Shown: piece by piece, positions 6,458 through 8,291 of the stretch
Layout: every line of letters starts with the position of its first letter
Position numbering within the stretch: position 1 is the stretch's first letter
NCBI RefSeq assembly: GCF_946480305.1
Contig: NZ_CAMLJQ010000084.1
Span: 1-8,291 of the forward strand
Origin: an uncultured Caldimonas sp.
Lineage (GTDB): Bacteria > Pseudomonadota > Gammaproteobacteria > Burkholderiales > Burkholderiaceae
Direction: 5' to 3'
DNA: 8,291 nucleotides
The notes under the pieces: generated by a model
Databases searched by the model: none
Told to the model about the DNA's origin: nothing
The model's input: only the letters and a program-made list of their open reading frames with translations
Translations under genes and position numbers: made by a program

Positions 6458-8291
6458 ATGCCGCGCGCTGCCCGCCCCGCCGCCCCTTCCGCATCTTCTT
6501 CCGTCGCCCGCCGTCGCCCGACGCCTGCGGTCGGCAGCCGTGACGATGCTGCCGAGAAAAACCGTCCGCTGATGGAAGACATCCGGCTGCTGGGTCGCAT
6601 CCTCGGGGACGTGATCCGCGAGCAGGAAGGCAAGGACGCCTTCGAGCTGATCGAACGCATCCGCCAGCTGTCGGTGGCCTATCGACTCAAGCGTGACGCG
6701 GACGCCGGCAAGACGCTGTCGCGGCTGCTGAAAAACCTGAGCAGCGACCAGGCCGTCTCGGTGATCCGTGCGTTCAGCTACTTCTCGCACCTGGCCAACA
6801 TCGCCGAAGACCGCCACCACGTGCGCCGTCGCGAGCACCACGAGCGCCAGGGCCACCTGCAGGAAGGCTCCCTGTCGATGACCTTCGAGCGCCTGGCCGA
6901 GAAGGACGTGCGCGCGGAAGAAGTCGCGAAGACGCTGCAGCACGCATACATCTCGCCGGTGCTCACCGCGCACCCCACCGAAGTGCAGCGCAAGTCCATC
7001 CTCGATGCGGAACGCGCGATCGCCGAGCTGATCCATGTGCGCGACGAACTGCACACGCAACGCGAGCTCGACGACAACGAAGCCCTGCTGCGCGCGCGCG
7101 TCACCCAGCTGTGGCAGACGCGCATGCTGCGCTACACCAAGCTCACGGTCGCCAACGAGATCGAGAACGCGCTGAGCTACTACCACGCCACCTTCCTGCG
7201 CCAGATCCCGCGCATGTACCGCGAGCTGGAGCATGCGCTGCCCGGCTTCGACATCGCGCCCTTCTTCCGCATGGGCAACTGGATCGGCGGCGACCGCGAC
7301 GGCAACCCGAACGTCACGGCCGAGACCTTGAAGCTTGCGCTGGGCGCACAGAGCGAAACCGCGCTGCGCTTCTATCTGACCGAGGTGCACGAGCTGGGTG
7401 CCGAGCTCTCGATCTCGGCGATGCTGGTGCAGATCACGCCGGAAATGCAGGCGCTGGCCGAACGCTCGCCGGACACCAGCGACCACCGCAAGGACGAGCC
7501 CTACCGGCGGGCGCTGATCGGCATGTACTCGCGCCTGGCCGCGACGCTGCACGATCTGACCGGCACCGAGGCGCTGCGCCACGCGGTCGCGCCTTCGACG
7601 CCGTACACGTCGGCCGAGGAGTTCCTCGCCGACCTGCGCACGATCGAGGCATCGCTCGTCTCGCACCATGGGGCCGCACTTGCGAACACGCGGCTGCGCC
7701 CGCTGATCCGCGCGGTGCAGGTCTTCGGCTTCCACCTCGCGACGGTCGACCTGCGGCAAAGCTCCGACAAGCACGAGGCGGTGATTGCCGAGCTGCTGAT
7801 GCATGCGAAGGTCGAACCCGGCTACGCGGCCCTGCCCGAGGACGACAAGGTGGCGCTGTTGCTGCGCCTGTTGAACGACGCCCGCAGCCTGAAGGTGCGC
7901 GGCGCCCACTATTCGGAACTTGCCGACAGCGAGCTGGCGATCTTCGAGACGGCCTGCGAAATGCGCAAGCGGTTCGGACCCGCGTCGATCAAGCACTACA
8001 TCATCAGCCACACCGAGACGGTGAGCGATCTGCTGGAAGTGCTGGTGCTGCAAAAGGAAGCCGGCCTCATGCGCGGCACGCTGGACGACGGTGCCACGGC
8101 GGACCTGATCGTCGTGCCGCTGTTCGAGACCATCGGTGATCTGCGCAACGCTGCGCCCATCATGCGCAGCTTCTACGCGCTGCCCGGCGTGCTCGACCTC
8201 GTGAAGCGCTCCGGCGCCGAGCAGGACATCATGCTCGGCTACAGCGACAGCAACAAGGACGGCGGCTTCTTCACCAGCAACTGGGAGCTGT
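6458..8291 (+). CDS. ppc: Phosphoenolpyruvate carboxylase, 5' part (3' end outside window)
   Basis: A cytoplasmic enzyme that adds bicarbonate to phosphoenolpyruvate to give oxaloacetate, refilling the TCA cycle. The frame is open without a stop for 611 codons and runs off the right edge; the family is usually about 880-950 residues, so about two thirds is present. Key motifs are [13 protein letters not shown] with the catalytic His172, [14 protein letters not shown] (273-286), [15 protein letters not shown] (426-440) and [10 protein letters not shown] (594-603) just before the edge. The conserved part begins near residue 37 ([19 protein letters not shown]). Before it lies an Ala/Pro/Ser/Arg-rich extension of about 35 residues, absent from E. 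coli PEPC and probably disordered. The start at 6458 has a good Shine-Dalgarno, so the extension appears real. The gene is divergent from hemC, with 109 bases between them. Confidence 0.98.
   Translation, partial: MPRAARPAAPSASSSVARRRPTPAVGSRDDAAEKNRPLMEDIRLLGRILGDVIREQEGKDAFELIERIRQLSVAYRLKRDADAGKTLSRLLKNLSSDQAVSVIRAFSYFSHLANIAEDRHHVRRREHHERQGHLQEGSLSMTFERLAEKDVRAEEVAKTLQHAYISPVLTAHPTEVQRKSILDAERAIAELIHVRDELHTQRELDDNEALLRARVTQLWQTRMLRYTKLTVANEIENALSYYHATFLRQIPRMYRELEHALPGFDIAPFFRMGNWIGGDRDGNPNVTAETLKLALGAQSETALRFYLTEVHELGAELSISAMLVQITPEMQALAERSPDTSDHRKDEPYRRALIGMYSRLAATLHDLTGTEALRHAVAPSTPYTSAEEFLADLRTIEASLVSHHGAALANTRLRPLIRAVQVFGFHLATVDLRQSSDKHEAVIAELLMHAKVEPGYAALPEDDKVALLLRLLNDARSLKVRGAHYSELADSELAIFETACEMRKRFGPASIKHYIISHTETVSDLLEVLVLQKEAGLMRGTLDDGATADLIVVPLFETIGDLRNAAPIMRSFYALPGVLDLVKRSGAEQDIMLGYSDSNKDGGFFTSNWEL
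6501..6520 (+). repeat. 10-bp tandem duplication in the ppc N-terminal extension
   Basis: CCGTCGCCCG occurs twice in direct succession (6501-6510 and 6511-6520), encoding part of the VARRRP stretch at residues 16-21. The unit is not a multiple of three, so gain or loss of one copy would shift the frame. With only two copies it may be chance in Arg/Pro-rich coding DNA. Confidence 0.7.

Noticed and set aside
6041..8053. 670-codon open frame on the minus strand, antisense to ppc and part of hemC
   Set aside because: It mirrors the codon periodicity of the intact ppc and hemC genes; its translation is rich in His, Arg, Gln and Val with no recognisable domain. Long antisense frames are expected in GC-rich genes.

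Overview
This window is an ordinary chromosomal housekeeping region from a GC-rich proteobacterium, most likely a betaproteobacterium of the order Burkholderiales. Codon third positions are overwhelmingly G or C. The order ppc, then divergent hemC-hemD-hemX-hemY, and a glutaryl-CoA dehydrogenase gene paired with a family III CoA transferase, fits that group from general knowledge; no database search was possible, so the lineage is an inference.

Layout. Positions 1-786 (+) hold the 3' part of a glutaryl-CoA dehydrogenase gene (gcdH) that enters from the left edge. It overlaps by 4 bases (ATGA) a complete CoA-transferase gene (783-2018, +). A strong symmetric hairpin (2053-2076) ends this unit and, on the other strand, also ends a tRNA-Arg(ACG) gene (2086-2162, -). 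The tRNA has its own promoter, whose -35 element overlaps the end of hemY. Positions 2199-6348 (-) are a tight four-gene operon, hemC-hemD-hemX-hemY, read right to left. HemC and HemD convert porphobilinogen to uroporphyrinogen III. HemX and HemY are membrane-anchored partners with no proven catalytic role. A 109-base divergent intergenic region (6349-6457) separates hemC from ppc (6458 to the right edge, +), which encodes phosphoenolpyruvate carboxylase and is cut by the window end after 611 codons.

How the genes work together. The left pair degrades glutarate: the CoA transferase probably makes glutaryl-CoA, and GcdH oxidises and decarboxylates it to crotonyl-CoA. The middle operon builds the tetrapyrrole ring for heme, siroheme and related cofactors. 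The right gene refills oxaloacetate for the TCA cycle.

I found no mobile element, CRISPR array, defence locus or undescribed system. The features most worth a second look are small: competing hairpin-forming repeats in the ppc leader, a 4-base GTGA overlap joining hemD to hemX, a palindrome just upstream of the hemC start, and a tRNA gene tucked against the end of the heme operon with a shared bidirectional terminator. No gene-less stretch exceeds 300 bases.
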